Source: UBA2897 sp036733925 (GTDB taxonomy: Bacteria > Bacillota > Negativicutes > Selenomonadales > Selenomonadaceae). From it: a stretch of 64,000 nucleotides of DNA. The notes beneath the pieces are model-generated. The model was given only the letters and a program-made list of their open reading frames with translations. It did no database searches and was not told where the DNA came from. The stretch is taken from assembly GCA_036733925.1 (NCBI GenBank), contig DAIMZO010000001.1, forward strand, positions 77,506 through 141,505. Reading direction: 5' to 3'. This document shows positions 61,986 to 64,000 of this stretch, one piece after another. Position numbers and translations under genes: made by a program. Position 1 is the first letter of the stretch. The number at the start of each line of letters is the position of its first letter.

Positions 61986-63251
61986 GAACCGTTATACAGA
62001 AAAGCTCTTTAATATATATGTACGAAAAAAATATTCTACAGCAGAAAATAATGGCGTACCGTCAGTGTTGCTGATATGCCGTCACCCATTAGGTGATACG
62101 GTTATAGAATCCATAACCATCCGTGAGCTGCGGAATAATTTCCCTGAACATAAGTTTATTGTAATTGGCACGCCATCGAACCGGGCATTGTTGCAACAGT
62201 GTCCTTATATCGATGAATTGCTGACCTATGATGATCGGGTCGACAAGCATTATCTTAAGACAAATTTTGCTCGATGCAGGAAGTTTGCGGATGAGCATTA
62301 TCGGGGAAATAAGATTGAGTGGGCCATTGTACCATCCACGGGAATGCCTTCGTTGGTAGATGCGTATTTAGCGTTCTTATCTGGGGCACGGGAACGTGTG
62401 GCATTTACTGAGCGGACGAATCCGGTACAGCATCATGAATATTTGGGCGAATATGACAGATTCTTTACCCAGACTATTGAGCTAAAACGAAGTCACGAGG
62501 CGTTAGAACAGGAACATATGCTATTATCATGTGGTCTAAGCGTTCAATCTCTGAATTATGAAATCTGGACGGCGCAGGATGAAAAGAGGTATGCGTTGAA
62601 GCTATACCGGAATAGTCATATCGATAGAGCGAAAATATGTTGTATTGTTAATATGACTACATCTATTCCCAGTAAAGATTGGCCTGTAGAGCGGTATGCT
62701 GAGGTTTGCAAACATACTTCATCACGATTCCCAATTGAGTTTATTCTGATCGGAGCAGGAAATCGTGCAGAAAAAGCCGCTAGGACTTTCAAGGAATTTA
62801 TTCCACAGGCACATAATTTCTGCAATCAGTTAGAGCTCCGTGTATCGTCGGAAATAATACATAATGCGCATCTATACTTAGGGGGCGACACTGGGCCTGC
62901 ACATATTGCAGCGGCGTACCATCTACCATGTATTGTTATTTATAAGACTGCTGAAAATACGGCTTGGCTAGGGCGATACCACGAAAGATTGTATCCATGG
63001 GAAACAAAATATTGGGCGTTACACCCGGATAAAGCGATTGCGGGATGTGAACGCGATTGTAGTTTTTCCTATCCACATTGTATCCTGAAGGTTACNNNNN
63101 NNNNNNNNNNNNNNNNNNNNNNNNNNNNNNNNNNNNNNNNNNNNNNNNNNNNNNNNNNNNNNNNNNNNNAGTAGATGATGTAGAAAAATCTATGATAGAT
63201 GCCTGTAAAAGAATTAAAGACGGAGAATTAAAGCCAAATGATGTGTCATGA
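61984..63251 (+). CDS. GT9 heptosyltransferase family protein, interrupted by assembly gap
   Basis: 371 residues are readable before the gap: SVLLICRHPLGDTVIESITIREL, VNMTTSIPSKDWPVERY, LIGAGNR and LGGDTGPAHIAAAYHLPCIVIY, then a Cys-containing stretch. After 74 N the sequence VDDVEKSMIDACKRIKDGELKPNDVS-stop (63171-63251) looks like the usual C-terminal helix of the same family, but in another frame. The gap length is therefore probably an estimate. AT-rich. Confidence 0.8.
63096..63169. other. Assembly gap (74 N)
   Basis: Undetermined bases inside the last GT9 gene. The frame before and after does not match, so the number of N is unlikely to be exact. Confidence 0.99.
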
Positions 63252-64000
63252 TGTGATAAATAAACATGTGATTATAGGTGAAAGAGATGAAAGAAAGCCT
63301 TCTGATGCGCAAGTAGTATATGGTGTTGATTCTAATTTTATTTTGCCGCTTGGCGTGGGCATGACATCATTCCTTATGAATAATTATGGAGGGGTAATTC
63401 ATCTTTTCGTTAATAGACTATCCGATGCCGATAGAGATAGAATAGAAAAGACGGCTAAGCATTATCATGGAATCTGTCATATTTACTATGTGAATAGCCA
63501 TGCAGAACTTTTTCGAAATCTTCCAACGACTGACGCATGGACTCAGGCTACATACTACCGATTTATTGCGGCAGATTTACTTTCAAATCAAATAAAAAAA
63601 GTCCTTTACTTAGATGCAGACACGATTTGTTGTGCGAATCTTTCAGCGTTATTCGCTGAAGATTTTTCTGAATGTTACGGTGGTGTTGTAGAAGATTATG
63701 GATATTCTCTGAATGATGCGGAATATCGAAGCAATGTATTGAAAATCAGATGGCCATATTTTAACGCAGGCTTTCTGATGTTGAACTTGATTCCCTGGAA
63801 GGATGGAACCTTAACTCGAAAAGCGTTTTCTATGCTTAAGAAAGATCCGCAGAAATGGCGGCAATTAGATCAAGATATATTGAATGTACTATTCCATGGG
63901 AAAGTGAAGTTTTTGCCATCATTGTATAATTGGTTTCCGGTTGTAGCAAAACGAAAAAACATGAATCCACAAGATATAAAAGCTTATATTGTACACTATG
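63241..64000 (+). CDS. GT8 family glycosyltransferase, 3' end outside window
   Basis: Open to the right edge (253 codons). VVYGVDSNFILPLGVGMTSFLMNN, ATYYRFIAADLL, KVLYLDADTICCANLSALF (DXD) and YFNAGFLMLNL are the hallmarks of GT8 LPS glucosyl/galactosyltransferases such as RfaI/RfaJ. The frame starts at ATG 63241, overlapping the preceding stop; no clear ribosome site is seen and the first ~25 residues are not family-like, so a later start is possible. AT-rich. Confidence 0.85.
   Translation, partial: MCHDVINKHVIIGERDERKPSDAQVVYGVDSNFILPLGVGMTSFLMNNYGGVIHLFVNRLSDADRDRIEKTAKHYHGICHIYYVNSHAELFRNLPTTDAWTQATYYRFIAADLLSNQIKKVLYLDADTICCANLSALFAEDFSECYGGVVEDYGYSLNDAEYRSNVLKIRWPYFNAGFLMLNLIPWKDGTLTRKAFSMLKKDPQKWRQLDQDILNVLFHGKVKFLPSLYNWFPVVAKRKNMNPQDIKAYIVHY

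Overview
This window reads as a chromosomal segment of a GC-rich diderm Firmicute, most likely a Selenomonadaceae-type Negativicute (inference). The evidence is Firmicute-style housekeeping genes (ftsEX, an EnvC/PcsB-like activator, CtpA, korDABC) next to genes that only make sense with an outer membrane: a complete ADP-heptose branch, five GT9 heptosyltransferase-family genes and an LptD/OstA-like protein. Nearly all genes are on the + strand. The exceptions are a small membrane protein, a tRNA-Ala, an IS remnant and a possible small RNA.

Layout. (1) 1-8.8 kb: surface glycosylation genes, namely a left-truncated GT2 enzyme, a 1155-aa protein with two tandem O-GlcNAc-transferase-like halves, a TPR protein and a 959-aa GT2/hexapeptide/GT2 fusion. 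(2) 8.8-18.1 kb: rfbF-rfbG-rfbH, which make CDP-4-keto-3,6-dideoxyhexose, followed by an uncommon set: a DRE-TIM aldolase fused to a Rossmann-like domain, an SDR, a ThDP enzyme, a dehydroquinate-synthase-like cyclase and a hexapeptide acyltransferase. I infer a dedicated pathway for a branched or carbocyclic sugar. (3) 18.1-25.8 kb: a rearranged patch with three copies of an AAA-ATPase-like/PD-(D/E)XK protein (one probably intact), two copies of a sugar epimerase/dehydratase (one intact), a truncated acyltransferase and an Rpn-like nuclease. (4) 25.9-32.6 kb: ftsE-ftsX-envC-like-ctpA, then korDABC.

(5) 32.6-42.7 kb: a nickel region with larE, tRNA-Ala(CGC), an uptake-type [NiFe] hydrogenase (hyaABC), a small HMA-like protein carrying the Cys-rich motif normally at the N-terminus of HypB, and hypA-hypB-hyaD-hypC-hypD-hypE. 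hypF is absent here. (6) 42.7-47.2 kb: two exported proteins, a CDF metal exporter and an LptD-like protein. (7) 47.2-64 kb: LPS core synthesis, with two HldA-type kinases, hldC, hldD, gmhB, five GT9 genes, an LTA-synthase-like transferase and GT2, GT4 and GT8 enzymes. Base composition becomes clearly AT-richer from about 59.7 kb on. A fourth, collapsed copy of the AAA-ATPase-like gene lies between gmhB and the GT4 gene.

Together the window encodes most of an envelope-building programme: heptose core supply and assembly, a modified deoxysugar branch and septal peptidoglycan hydrolysis, beside an H2-oxidising enzyme and its nickel maturation set. Two assembly gaps (29881-29890 and 63096-63169) interrupt the sequence.
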